Of a DNA stretch of 64,000 nt, positions 51,266-61,600 are shown in pieces. This DNA is from 9FT-COMBO-48-23 sp964400675 (GTDB lineage Bacteria > Chloroflexota > Dehalococcoidia > GIF9 > UBA5629), in NCBI GenBank assembly GCA_964400675.1, contig CAYNVO010000005.1, positions 1 through 64,000 of the forward strand. Reading direction: 5' to 3'. How positions within the stretch are numbered: the first letter of the stretch is position 1; each line of letters starts with the position of its first letter. Both the position numbers and the translations under genes were made by a program. The notes below the pieces were generated by a model. The model was not told the origin of the DNA. It ran no database searches and saw nothing but the letters and a program-made list of their open reading frames with translations.

Positions 51266-52690
51266 TTACGGCACAAGCACCTGTTTCGGTAAAGTAAAGG
51301 TAAACTTGCTTCCTTTGCCAGTTTCAGGGCAGGGGCTTTCAGCCCAAATTTTGCCACCATGAGCTTCGATTATTCTCTTTGATATAGACAGCCCCAATCC
51401 TGTTCCTTTTGCTCCCACATTGCTTCCACGGAAGAAGTCCTCAAAGAGCCTAGAAAACTCCTCCGGTGGTATACCAACTCCAGTGTCTATCACTTCCACC
51501 CGTGCTTCGTTTTCGGCATCCGTCACCCTGACAAGTACCGAACCCTCACGTGTGTAATTTATGGCATTACTTACCAGGTTAGTCACCACCTCCTGCAACC
51601 TGCGGTTTGACGCGTAAACCTTAGGCGGACTTTTAGGTAATTCAATTTTAAGCGATAGCCCCTTCTGCCTTGATAGATTATCTAATCCATCTGTAGCCTG
51701 TTTAATAACCTCATTCAAAGATACTTCCCTCATCTCCCGCTTAAGCTGACCAGCTTCGATACGAGGTATTTCCAACAGGTCGGTAATCAGCATCAGGAGA
51801 CTATCAATTCTTCTGATACCCCTTTGCATCAAATCTTTTTGCCCATCGGTTAACTCTCCAGTATATCCATCTGCCATATAAGATAGCAAACTCTGAGTAG
51901 CCACAAGAGGAGACTGAAGGTCATGAGCAACAACGCTGAGAAATCTAACAAAATTACGCCTCTCCTCTACCAGCTTGACTACTTCTCCAGAAGTCTGCTC
52001 CAACTCTATTCTTCTTTGTTCGAGAACTCGGTCTTTCAATATCATTACTTCACGTTGGCGCCTTCTCAACTCACCGTTAATGGCGGTTGTCACATAGATT
52101 GTACCATAAGCCAAAGTTGCCAAGGCAACCAAAACGGGGATTACAAATCCTAACTCTTTATATCGATTTGGAGATACAAATCCCTCGAGATTTACATGTG
52201 GAATCCAGCCAAAATACTCCGCAAAAACCATGGCCGCCAATATCACCATAGCTAGAGTGGTTAGTTCGTACACCCTCCGTCTGGATAGGAATATAGCTGC
52301 TGCGTTGATATGAATTATGTACAGAAATATAAAGGGATTTACTACGCCCCCTGTATAGTGCAAAATTAAAGTGAGCATTACCAGGTCAAGAAATACCTGA
52401 ACATTGCCATAGAGATCAGCATTCCTGATGACTGACTCAGGCGCTTGCTTCTCGAGACTTCGCGTCAACCAGAACAGAAAAGCATTATAGAAGGCAATAA
52501 TTACGCAAATGATGTAGACAGGGAGGGTAGGAAAACTGATATGAAATATTCTAGATGCGACCAAGGCAGCAATAAAGATTGCCAGGATGGCAAGCCATCG
52601 CAGATTGACATACACCCTGAGCCGCAGTATTAATGCTCTCTCCTCAGGAGAGTATTCCGTCGTCTTCTCTTCAGAGGGCGTACTATTCAT
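51266..52690 (-). CDS. Membrane sensor histidine kinase
   Basis: The 474-residue kinase has about six transmembrane helices in residues 28-200 and a short coiled coil (RRQREVMILKDRVLEQR). The HisKA domain carries its phosphoaccepting histidine in LSVVAHDLQSP. The complete HATPase domain has NLVSNAINYT, DTGVGIP and GTGLGLSISKRI. No periplasmic sensor domain is seen, so the membrane part or the coiled coil may sense the signal. It is next to the hydrogenase operon, which could be its target. Confidence 0.92.
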   Translation of the reverse strand: MNSTPSEEKTTEYSPEERALILRLRVYVNLRWLAILAIFIAALVASRIFHISFPTLPVYIICVIIAFYNAFLFWLTRSLEKQAPESVIRNADLYGNVQVFLDLVMLTLILHYTGGVVNPFIFLYIIHINAAAIFLSRRRVYELTTLAMVILAAMVFAEYFGWIPHVNLEGFVSPNRYKELGFVIPVLVALATLAYGTIYVTTAINGELRRRQREVMILKDRVLEQRRIELEQTSGEVVKLVEERRNFVRFLSVVAHDLQSPLVATQSLLSYMADGYTGELTDGQKDLMQRGIRRIDSLLMLITDLLEIPRIEAGQLKREMREVSLNEVIKQATDGLDNLSRQKGLSLKIELPKSPPKVYASNRRLQEVVTNLVSNAINYTREGSVLVRVTDAENEARVEVIDTGVGIPPEEFSRLFEDFFRGSNVGAKGTGLGLSISKRIIEAHGGKIWAESPCPETGKGSKFTFTLPKQVLVP

Positions 52691-52907
52691 CTTCAGGACT
52701 GTTTAAGACAACTTAGTATAATAGTTTCTCTAGCCTGACACACTAAGTTTAAGTACTAAAGCACAAAACTCGGAGCGAAGTTTTCTATACGCATTACACG
52801 TCAGGTAGCATCCAAAGTGTCGCGTTAAAATATGTCCTGCTGTGTAATGTACAGCTCAAACAAATGATAACTCTGAAATAGTCCTAATGCAACCTTTTAA
52901 GCCGTGG

Positions 52908-54371
52908 TCACAGTCTCTGCAAAGTTCGTATCAGGCTGCCGCTGCGGTCTCTTATATTCACTATCAGGGGCATCCGCCCCGGCAAAGCATGGGTGGCGCA
53001 TGCCAGGCACGGGTCATAGGCTCTAAAAGCCATCTCCACCATATTAAGCAAACCTTCTTTAACCTCTGGCCCTTTGACGAATCCCATAGCTGCCTTTTTA
53101 ACAGATAAGCATATAGGGGCTGCATTATGCTGGGTAGCAACAATGAGATTCACCTTTGTGGTTCTTCCCTCACGATCAGCCTCATAGTGGTGGATTAAAG
53201 TTCCGCGTGCCGCTTCAATACAACCGATGCCGACCTTACCTAATTTGAGAGCCATATTTCGTATGTCCTTGCTGGTCAACAGTGGATCATTAGCAATCCT
53301 CTGCATGTGTTCTGCTGCCTGAATAGCCTCTATCAATCGTGCCCAATGGTAGGCCAAAGTATGATTGCTCGGCTTGCCGCCTAGTATATCAAACATTACC
53401 TCATATTCCTTCTGCGCCAGCGGAGTATACATACCGTCAGCTACATTCAACCTTGCCAGCGGCCCTACACGGTACAATGAGGTCCCCTCATCATCGTTAA
53501 TGCCATTCCAACCTATTTTTTTCAGATGAGTCAGCCTTACATACGTCCATGGTTCCACCCACTCACCTATGTGGTTTATGTAATCATGATAGTCGAATGA
53601 GGCATATTCCTCTCCCTTCGAATTAACCACCCTGCATTTACCTTCATAGAAGTTAAGCCGGTTATTATCATCAACTAAACCCATATAATATGTGTTCAGT
53701 TTGTAAGCATCATTCAAGACAAGGCTCAGATATTCCTTATTATCAAGGACAATCTGCTTGAACAATTCAAGAGCGAACTGGCAAAATTCGACGCAATAGT
53801 CGGCAGTATCTTTTATCCATTTCCTGTCATCTTCGGTGACACCCTTAGAAACTCCTCCGGGCAAACCACCTTCAGGATGGGGAGGCTTGCTACCGAGGTA
53901 ACGAATTATCTCACGGCATCTCTTCCTAGCCTCTATAACCTTACCGCCGATTTCCAACCCTACCTTTGCTACTACACCAAGAATGTTCCGCTCCGCCGGG
54001 TTAGCACTAGGCCCAAGTACAAAATCAGCAGCGGAAAGAATAAAGAAATGCAACAAGTGGTCTTCAACCATAAATGCGTTATAATGCAGCTTCCTTACCA
54101 ACTTGGCGGTAGGTGTAGGCTCTACATCATATAAGTCATCTAAGGCTTTGACAGCCGCCATATTATGAGGGGTCGGACAAACACCGCAAATATTAGGCAT
54201 AATTCGCGGCAATTCTTCCACAGGCCTACCCAGACAGAACCTTTCAAAACCCCTTAGCTCCACTACCTGCCAGTAGGCATCGTCTACATTTCCTTTATCG
54301 TCCAGGAAAATCTCGATTTTCCCATGTCCCTCAAGTCTGGTTATCGGTTCTATAGTTAACTTCTTTGTCAT
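52908..54371 (-). CDS. mvhA: [NiFe] hydrogenase large subunit (group 3, Mvh-type)
   Basis: The 487-residue catalytic subunit binds the NiFe site through C62 and C65 (NICGVCPTPHN) and C455 and C458 (DPCLACATH). About 26 residues follow His461 and would be removed by a maturation protease. The sequence type, with ITRLEGHGKIEIFLDD at the N-terminus, suits the cytosolic F420-non-reducing/Mvh and Hox-like hydrogenases of group 3. It is the last gene of the minus-strand operon (flavoprotein-mvhD-mvhG-mvhA). Confidence 0.93.
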   Translation of the reverse strand: MTKKLTIEPITRLEGHGKIEIFLDDKGNVDDAYWQVVELRGFERFCLGRPVEELPRIMPNICGVCPTPHNMAAVKALDDLYDVEPTPTAKLVRKLHYNAFMVEDHLLHFFILSAADFVLGPSANPAERNILGVVAKVGLEIGGKVIEARKRCREIIRYLGSKPPHPEGGLPGGVSKGVTEDDRKWIKDTADYCVEFCQFALELFKQIVLDNKEYLSLVLNDAYKLNTYYMGLVDDNNRLNFYEGKCRVVNSKGEEYASFDYHDYINHIGEWVEPWTYVRLTHLKKIGWNGINDDEGTSLYRVGPLARLNVADGMYTPLAQKEYEVMFDILGGKPSNHTLAYHWARLIEAIQAAEHMQRIANDPLLTSKDIRNMALKLGKVGIGCIEAARGTLIHHYEADREGRTTKVNLIVATQHNAAPICLSVKKAAMGFVKGPEVKEGLLNMVEMAFRAYDPCLACATHALPGRMPLIVNIRDRSGSLIRTLQRL

Positions 54372-54389
54372 ATTACACCTCTTTTCTAG

Positions 54390-55361
54390 CTAATTCTTTA
54401 ACCCCTTTTTTTTTCTCAATGTCGAAGACGGAAGAGAAAATCTGTACAAGTACCCTACAGGGTCAATAACCTGGTCTACAATCCTGGCTATGTCCTTATC
54501 GCTCTGCACATCTAAAATCGACGCCAGCGCCGAAATAAACTTAGCTCCAGAATCTAGAACTCCTTCCACAGGACCAAAACATCCCCGGCATGGAATATTA
54601 ATATTCATACAGGCTTCTCCACATCCGTCACGAGTAGCCGGACCTAGGCATATTATCCCTTGTGCCAAAAAACAAGTATCAGGGTCGGCCTCTACTTCGT
54701 GAATCCGCTTTATCTCTCTTATTGCAATTCTTTCTGGCTTCGATTTATTGCGCTTGCAGCTATCACACAAGGCTCTTTGGGGTGCCAAGGTTGAGCCTTT
54801 AGGTGGGAGTTTACCCTCTAGTACCGCACTTATAGCCGCCATAATAAGATGTGGTGGAGGAGGACATCCAGGCAGGTAATAATCGACATCGATTATGTCA
54901 CTCAGCGCATACACTTGTTCATAGAATTCGGGTAGGGTGAGCTCTTTTCCATTCACAATAGTGCTCGGTTGAGGATAATTACCTTTGGGATTGACTACGG
55001 TTGGAGCATCCCGATATACCCAGTTGAAAATATCATCTTTTGTGGTGAGATTGGCTAATCCGGGCGTTCCACCAAAGCAGGCACAAGCACCAAAAGCTAG
55101 AACTAGCTGAGACTTTTCTCGCAATAACTTTGCTACCTCTTCATGGTCCGAATTTCTGACATGCCCATTCACAATACTTAATACGATTTCGCCATCCTTC
55201 ATAGCTTTGATACTGTTGTACTTAAAGTCAAGCGCCACCGGCCAGAGAACTAAATCAACCGCATTAGCTACGCCAAGAATCATCTCATTTATGTCGACGA
55301 CAGCCTCATCACAACCACCACATGACCCCAACCAGCAAATTGCAACTTTCGGTTTCGCCAT
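54390..55361 (-). CDS. mvhG: [NiFe] hydrogenase small subunit (MvhG-type)
   Basis: The 323-residue subunit carries the iron-sulfur relay. The proximal cluster ligands C14 and C17 lie in WLGSCGGCDEA. Further cysteines occur in FGACACFGG and PGCPPPPH, and the distal region has CDSCKRNKSKP, CFLAQGIICLGPATRDGCGEAC and PCRGCFGP. There is no twin-arginine signal, so the enzyme is cytosolic. It is 18 bases upstream of mvhA. Confidence 0.93.
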   Translation of the reverse strand: MAKPKVAICWLGSCGGCDEAVVDINEMILGVANAVDLVLWPVALDFKYNSIKAMKDGEIVLSIVNGHVRNSDHEEVAKLLREKSQLVLAFGACACFGGTPGLANLTTKDDIFNWVYRDAPTVVNPKGNYPQPSTIVNGKELTLPEFYEQVYALSDIIDVDYYLPGCPPPPHLIMAAISAVLEGKLPPKGSTLAPQRALCDSCKRNKSKPERIAIREIKRIHEVEADPDTCFLAQGIICLGPATRDGCGEACMNINIPCRGCFGPVEGVLDSGAKFISALASILDVQSDKDIARIVDQVIDPVGYLYRFSLPSSTLRKKKGLKN

Positions 55362-55363
55362 TT

Positions 55364-55828
55364 TTATTTCCTCCCCTTAGCTTTAACTAGCCCTCTGGGC
55401 ATCTTATCTGCCATTTTAACCTCCCCCAACGGCCCTAGTTTTTTGAGATCTTTACTCATCTCCTTCACTAACTGCTGAATTCTCTTGCCACCAGGATCAG
55501 ATGATAGCTCTATCCTAATCCTCTCCTTCTCTATGCCCATAGACTCCAGCAGCATACGGAGCAGATAGACCCTCTTCTTTGCCTCGTAGTTACCGTCTTG
55601 ATAATGACAGTCACCTTCTGGGCAACCAAGTATCAGGACTCCGTCAGCCCCTTCTTCAAAGGCCTTGGTTATATGCGTAGCATCGATCTTTCCTGTGCAA
55701 ATAATGGGGACCCAATTCTCAATTTCATTTGCTAGGTCGGTTTCATCTGTCAGATACCCCCAGCCAAACTTACAGGAAAAACACACTATTTTGGGTTTAT
55801 ATTCACTCAATGCTATCCTCCTTAACAA
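55364..55828 (-). CDS. mvhD: MvhD-type hydrogenase iron-sulfur subunit
   Basis: The 154-residue protein matches MvhD, the small 2Fe-2S electron-transfer protein that in methanogens links MvhAG to heterodisulfide reductase HdrA. Conserved features are the N-terminal cysteine region IVCFSCKFGWGY, VPIICTGKID, and DGVLILGCPEGDCHYQDGN. The spacing to mvhG is 2 bases. No HdrA follows. The upstream gene is a GltD-type flavoprotein instead. Confidence 0.9.
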   Translation of the reverse strand: MLRRIALSEYKPKIVCFSCKFGWGYLTDETDLANEIENWVPIICTGKIDATHITKAFEEGADGVLILGCPEGDCHYQDGNYEAKKRVYLLRMLLESMGIEKERIRIELSSDPGGKRIQQLVKEMSKDLKKLGPLGEVKMADKMPRGLVKAKGRK

Positions 55829-55844
55829 TACTTACTTTGAGCAT

Positions 55845-57638
55845 CTACGACAGGGATGCGTATACTTTAGCTATTCTTTCTGCCGTATCTTCATCAACCA
55901 TTTTTCTAGCCTGAGACGGACAAGCCACAACACACATGCCGCAGGACTTGCATCTGAACATATCGGTTTCAGATATGACTTTGTCACCTACATTAACCAA
56001 CCGAGCCGAATAATAGTTACAGACATAAACACAATGTCCGCAACCGCTACATCTTGCTACATCCACCTCAACCGGACTTAAAGATTTCTGAAAACCAATT
56101 GATACGCAGGCTTTGCAAGATAAGCAGGGTCCACAAGTAACACACCTTCTCGCCTCCTCTATTGCCTCTTTCAAGGTAAAGCCCTTCTCGAACATTTGGA
56201 AATGCATCCTGTTTTCAGGTGGTATCCAGGGCACCTCAGGTTCAGGCTTATAGTCTCTCCTAACCGGAATCTCATATCCCTCATAATCCCTCCTCCTCCC
56301 CTCCTTCATGTCGACACCTCTCAAATATCTGTCAATTGACTCCGCAGCTATAAGTCCTTCACCCATAGCCTCTATCATGAAACCGACACGCCTCACATCA
56401 CCACCTATAAACAACCACGGCTTGTTTGGACTCTGTAGCGTTAAGTGATCAATAGCAATCCTACCCCGTTCATCCAGAAGTCCTTCTTTCTGAAGCAGTG
56501 GCCTATCCGGAGCCTGCCCCACCGTGATTATAAGAATATCCCCCTCTAAATCTACGCAGTCCGTACAATCGAACTTCGGGTTGAACCCTTCGTCGTCAAA
56601 TACACTGACACATATCGGGCAGTTAATGCCCTTGAAGTTACCATTCTTTCCAACGATACTTCTAACACCACGGCTATAGACTATAGTTATGCCTTCCTCC
56701 CAAGCCCCACGAATTTCCTCCTCGTCAGCCGGGATGCCATCTTTGCAGTCCTTGTCCTCGCATTCCAGACAAATGATGGTTACGTCTCCACCTTGTCTCT
56801 TGACTGATCTGGCCACATCAAAAGCTACGTTTCCACCTCCTGTAACTATGACCTTTTTGCCCTTAAAATAATCCGATACGATATTACCATGACTGACTTC
56901 ATAAAGATAGGTATGCCCGTACATCACACCTGACAGATCCTGTCCTTCCACGGACTTTCCCTCAAATGTAAGGATTCTGGGATACGGTAACCCGGTTGCG
57001 AGGAAAACTGCCTTATATCCCTCATTCTTCAATTTCTCCAGCGCTAGTTTCCCTGAACCCAGCCTGCTGTTATATCTGACATCCACACTAGCAATTCTTA
57101 CAAGGTTCTCAACTGTAGTTTGCAGTATATCCTTGGGCAGGCGATAATCTGGTACCAGCCACAACGCTCCACCAAGCCGACCAGAGGCTTCAATTATCGT
57201 TACCCGATATCCCTTCTTACTTAGATGGTAAGCACACATCAGTCCACCAGGTCCACCACCTATGACAGCCACATTCTCTTTATCCCTGAGAACCTCTAAT
57301 TCCTCACGCTCCTTCAAATGCTCGGTATATACATCCGATAAAAACCTTTTAAGTAACCTCCTCTTGATTGCCCCACCTTTATTTTTATAATTACACTCCA
57401 GTTCACAAACGCCACAGATGTAACCACAAACGTTGAAAAAGGGATTCTTATCGTAAAGATAATCACTAATCTGAATTATACCTGCTTTTGCCGAATCCAT
57501 ATCATCCGGGAGCAGGGAAATCAGCACATTTGTCCGCTGAATATCCTCGTTGATTGGACATTTGATTTGACACGGCGGCAGACACTGCTTAACTGCCGTC
57601 TCAGCATGCGCAACTCCGGCGGCTTCAGTTTTCCACAT
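55845..57638 (-). CDS. GltD/NfnB-like flavoprotein with ferredoxin domains
   Basis: The 597-residue protein has an N-terminal iron-sulfur domain of the dihydropyrimidine-dehydrogenase/GltD type (CLPPCQIKCPIN, then CGYICGVCELEC). An FAD site follows (GGGPGGLMCAYHL, GGALWLVPDYRLP), then an NAD(P) site (TGGGNVAFDVARSV) and a second FAD motif (FIGGDVRRVG). The C-terminus has a cysteine-rich block (CVTCGPCLSCKAC) and two 4Fe-4S ferredoxin motifs (CSGCGHCVYVC, CKSCGMCVVAC). It would pass electrons between the MvhADG hydrogenase, NAD(P)H and ferredoxin, in the position where HdrA is usual. It is the first gene of its operon, with AGGAGG before the start. Confidence 0.88.
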   Translation of the reverse strand: MWKTEAAGVAHAETAVKQCLPPCQIKCPINEDIQRTNVLISLLPDDMDSAKAGIIQISDYLYDKNPFFNVCGYICGVCELECNYKNKGGAIKRRLLKRFLSDVYTEHLKEREELEVLRDKENVAVIGGGPGGLMCAYHLSKKGYRVTIIEASGRLGGALWLVPDYRLPKDILQTTVENLVRIASVDVRYNSRLGSGKLALEKLKNEGYKAVFLATGLPYPRILTFEGKSVEGQDLSGVMYGHTYLYEVSHGNIVSDYFKGKKVIVTGGGNVAFDVARSVKRQGGDVTIICLECEDKDCKDGIPADEEEIRGAWEEGITIVYSRGVRSIVGKNGNFKGINCPICVSVFDDEGFNPKFDCTDCVDLEGDILIITVGQAPDRPLLQKEGLLDERGRIAIDHLTLQSPNKPWLFIGGDVRRVGFMIEAMGEGLIAAESIDRYLRGVDMKEGRRRDYEGYEIPVRRDYKPEPEVPWIPPENRMHFQMFEKGFTLKEAIEEARRCVTCGPCLSCKACVSIGFQKSLSPVEVDVARCSGCGHCVYVCNYYSARLVNVGDKVISETDMFRCKSCGMCVVACPSQARKMVDEDTAERIAKVYASLS

Positions 57639-58131
57639 AATAAACCTCCTTAATACAGATTGGGGTTAACAAGAGCTATATACCAAGCGTCAGGTCAATC
57701 AGAATACAATTCAAGATATATAAGCACATAATAGCCGATTCTGAATTCTATGTTACTGAAAGACACAAGCTACTACAAAAACAAGCCAAGAAATTATACC
57801 TATTATCACTTATAGAAACAAGCTCTTATTGTTATTTTTACTCAAAAACCCGCAATTTTGCCTACTTCAAGCTTAACATATGTTGGAGTCCATACATTGT
57901 CCATGGACAACGCGATAATTAAGCCACTTATCACAAATGGAAGGCACTAGCGCAGTCCATTTGCAGGCAGTGAGGTTAATTGGTACAATTCAGCAGCTAT
58001 ATAAACATTCTCGGCTTAACAGGATTTACGACTTTCCTATCTGAGGCTAAAGTCCCCCAAGAATTAGAGCCAAAGACCAATGTGATATACCTTAGCGCAT
58101 CGATAAACTATGTTCTGGATGCAAATTATTC
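57639..58131. promoter_or_regulatory. Divergent control region of two hydrogenase operons
   Basis: The 493-base AT-rich region between the two divergent hydrogenase operons has no frame that I would call a gene. It contains a perfect 14-base palindrome at 57897-57910 and must hold the promoters of both operons. Confidence 0.55.
57897..57910. promoter_or_regulatory. Palindromic candidate operator
   Basis: TTGTCCATGGACAA is a perfect 14-base palindrome roughly midway between the two operons. Further GTCCAT half-sites lie just upstream (near 57888) and near 57955. This is what a dimeric regulator site shared by both operons would look like. No regulator is assigned. Confidence 0.45.
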
Positions 58132-58149
58132 ATGTTTCAGGAGGTGACC

Positions 58150-58650
58150 TTGAAGCAAGCATTGAAATCCACGAAAACAAACAAGGTTATTGATAGTAAA
58201 ACTTTACAACAAATCAGAAAAATAATTGAAGATACTGATGGGCAAGCAGGTGCTCCGATACGCGTACTACAGCAAGTGCAGGGGATTATCGGCTACCTGC
58301 CACCCAATGTCCTAGAAACAATATCAATAGAAATGAAAATCCCTCTGAGTGAACTGTACGGAATAACTAGCTTCTACTCCTTTTTCACGATGGTGCCGAA
58401 GGGTAAATATGTGATACAGGTCTGCTTAGGTACCAGTTGCTATGTTAAGGGCGGGCAGAAACTCCTTGATACTATGAATAAAGATTTTGGTCTTGAGTCC
58501 GGCGGGACTACACCTGATGGCAAATTCTCCCTGCAGACAGTAAGATGCATCGGCTGCTGTGGGCTATCTCCTGTAATAGCAATCAAGGAAGACGTTCATG
58601 GAAGAGTAAAACCAAGCCAGCTAAAAGAAGTCCTGAGTTCATATCGATAG
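58150..58650 (+). CDS. nuoE: NuoE/HoxE-type 2Fe-2S subunit
   Basis: This thioredoxin-fold subunit of about 166 residues binds a 2Fe-2S cluster through CLGTSCYVKGG and the later CIGCCGLSP pair. It joins NuoF in NADH oxidation. AGGAGGTG lies five bases before a TTG at 58150, so I take TTG as the start. The ATG at 58132 lies ahead of that site and would be read only without it. It is the first gene of the plus-strand hydrogenase operon. Confidence 0.9.
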   Translation: MKQALKSTKTNKVIDSKTLQQIRKIIEDTDGQAGAPIRVLQQVQGIIGYLPPNVLETISIEMKIPLSELYGITSFYSFFTMVPKGKYVIQVCLGTSCYVKGGQKLLDTMNKDFGLESGGTTPDGKFSLQTVRCIGCCGLSPVIAIKEDVHGRVKPSQLKEVLSSYR

Positions 58651-58659
58651 GAGAATATA

Positions 58660-61600
58660 ATGAAACGACTTGCGTCGGTAGAAGAACTTACTAAAGTTAG
58701 AGACAAAATCCTCGAGAAACTGTCGAAACAAGAAAAGAAAATCCAAGTTAGGGTTCATCTTGGTACATGCGGTATATCTTCGGGAGCAAACAAAACACTT
58801 GAAGCCTTTCAGAAAGGGATAGTAAGCCGCAAGTTATCAGACGTCGTTGTGCTTAAAGCAGCATGCATCGGTTTGTGTGACCGAGAGCCAGTAGTCACAG
58901 TTGTCCATCCCTCAAAAGGGGAAACTGCTTATTACGACCTCACGGAGGACAAAGTTCCGAAGGTTATCGAGCAACATCTTATTGGAAGTAAGGTAGTTGA
59001 GGAATGGAAGCTTGATCCTGACGACCCTTTACTCAAGCTACAAGAAATAAGGGTAATGCATAACCAGGACCTCGACCCCATGGATATAGATGAATACATC
59101 GCCAGAGACGGCTACCAGGCTCTGGCCAAAGCCTTAACCCAGATGAAGCCGGAGACAGTTATCGAAGAGATCGGAAAAGCCGCCTTAAGAGGACGTGGTG
59201 GAGCCGGCTTCCCCACAGCCACAAAGTGGTCATTTGTCCGCAGCGCTCAGGGTGACGAAAAATATGTTGTTTGCAACGGCGATGAAGGAGACCCTGGCGC
59301 TTATATGAACCGCGCCGTACTTGAAGGTAACCCTCACTCAATAATTGAGGGTATGGCAATAGGAGCCTATGCCATAGGAAATGTGCGCCAGGGCTATGCC
59401 TATGTTCGTGCTGAATATCCACTTGCTATTGAGACATTAAACCACGCTATAACCCAGGCTAGAGAATACGGCCTACTAGGAAAAAATATCCTGAATACCG
59501 GCTTTGAATTCGACCTGGATATATTCCCGGGTGCCGGTGCCTTTGTCTGTGGCGAAGAAACCGCTCTCTTAATCTCGATAGAAGGAAAACGAGGAAACCC
59601 CCGCCAGCGACCACCCTTTCCAGCCAACAAAGGACTTTTTGGTAAGCCAACCACCCTCAACAATGTGGAGACCTGGTCAAATGTACCCCAAATAATCTGG
59701 AAAGGTGCTGAATGGTTCGGAAGTGTCGGCACCGCAAGCAGCAAAGGTACAAAGACACTGTGTCTGGTAGGTAAGGTGAACAACACTGGTCTGGTGGAAG
59801 TCCCATTGGGTACCAGCTTAGGCAAGATTGTATTTGACATCGGTGGTGGTATACCGAAAGGAAAGAAATACAAGGCGGTGCAGATAGGTGGCCCATCCGG
59901 CGGCGTTATCCCCATCGAGCACGTGAATACTCCCGTCGACTACGAGGCTGTTACTGCCCTGGGAGCTATAATGGGATCAGGCGGACTCGTGGTAATGGAC
60001 GAAGATAGCTGCATGGTAGACGTTGCCAAGTTCTTCCTACAATTCACCAGAGATGAGTCTTGCGGTAAATGCACTCCTTGCCGTGCCGGCATACCCAAGA
60101 TGCTTGAACTTCTAACTAAAATCACAGATGGCACAGGCACCATGGAAGAGCTAGCCATATTAGAGGAACTGGCCGAAATGGTCGGCTCTGCTTCCATATG
60201 CGGTTTAGGGCAAACAGCACCCAACCCAGTACTCACCACGCTGCGCCATTTCAGAGAGGAATATGAAGCGCACATCATAGACAAGAAGTGCCCGGCTGTA
60301 GTCTGCCAGGCTCTATTCAAAGCCCCATGTCAGCATACCTGCCCTGTCGGGCTAGATGTTCCAGGATATGTTGCGCTGATAAAGGCAGGCGAATTTGAGA
60401 AAGCCTATAACATCATCATGCAACGACTTCCGTTCCCACTGAGTGTTGGACGGGTATGTAATCATCCCTGCGAAGGCAAATGTCGACGAGGTCAAATTGA
60501 GGACCCCATTGCAATCAGACATCTCAAAAGGTTTGCAGCTGACTATGCCTTCGAGCACGGACTTGAATACATCCCTCAAATAAAAGAGAGGAAAAAAGAA
60601 AAGGTAGCCATTGTTGGCGCAGGTCCAGCAGGACTATCAGCAGCCTGGGACCTTGCCCGAGAAGGCTATCAGGTTACGGCATTTGAAGCACTACCTGTAG
60701 CTGGAGGAATGCTCGCAGTGGGCATACCTGAGTATCGCCTTCCCAAGAATATGCTAAATAAAGAGATTGAAACAATCAAAAAGCTCGGAGTCGATATAAG
60801 ACTTAACACACCTGTCAAAGACGTCGAATCATTACTGAAAGACGGTTACCAAGCCGTATTTATCGCTACAGGTGCCCATAAAGGGGATAAGATGGGAATC
60901 CCGGGCGAAGACCTGAATGGAGTCTTTGATGCCATTGACTTTTTGAGAGATACAAGTTTGGGTAAAGATATAAAGATAGGACAAAAAGTAGCTGTCGTTG
61001 GCGGTGGTAACTCAGCCATCGATGCCGCCAGAGTAGCCTTGAGAAAAGGCGCCAAAGAGGTGCATATTCTCTATCGGAGAGAAAAGAGAGATATGCCAGC
61101 GATAAATGAAGAGATTGAAGCTGCCGAAGAAGAAGGCATCCATATTCACTGCTTAATAGCTCCAGTAAAGGTTCTGGGGAAGGGCGGCAAGGTGGAAGGA
61201 GTTGAGTGCATCCGTATGGAACTTAAGGAATTTGACAAGAGCGGCAGAAAGACTCCTTACCAAATCAACGGCTCTGAATACACTATGAATGTAGATACAG
61301 TCATCAAGGCTACAGGACAGCGACCTGACACATCATTCCTGAAAGGAGATGGGATAGGCACAGCCAAGGGAGGGACAATAGTAGCTGACCCGAGAACTCT
61401 AGCAACCGGTCGCAAAGGAGTTTTCGCCGGCGGGGATGCGCACACAGGCGCAGCCACAGTAATCGAAGCAATAGCTGCAGGACAAAGAGCAGCATGCTCA
61501 ATAAGGCGATACCTTAATGGAGAAGAACTCTCGCCATTAGTGGAACGCAACGGCTACGAACTTATAGCAGTTCCATCTGTGATGCCAACTGAAGAAGAGC

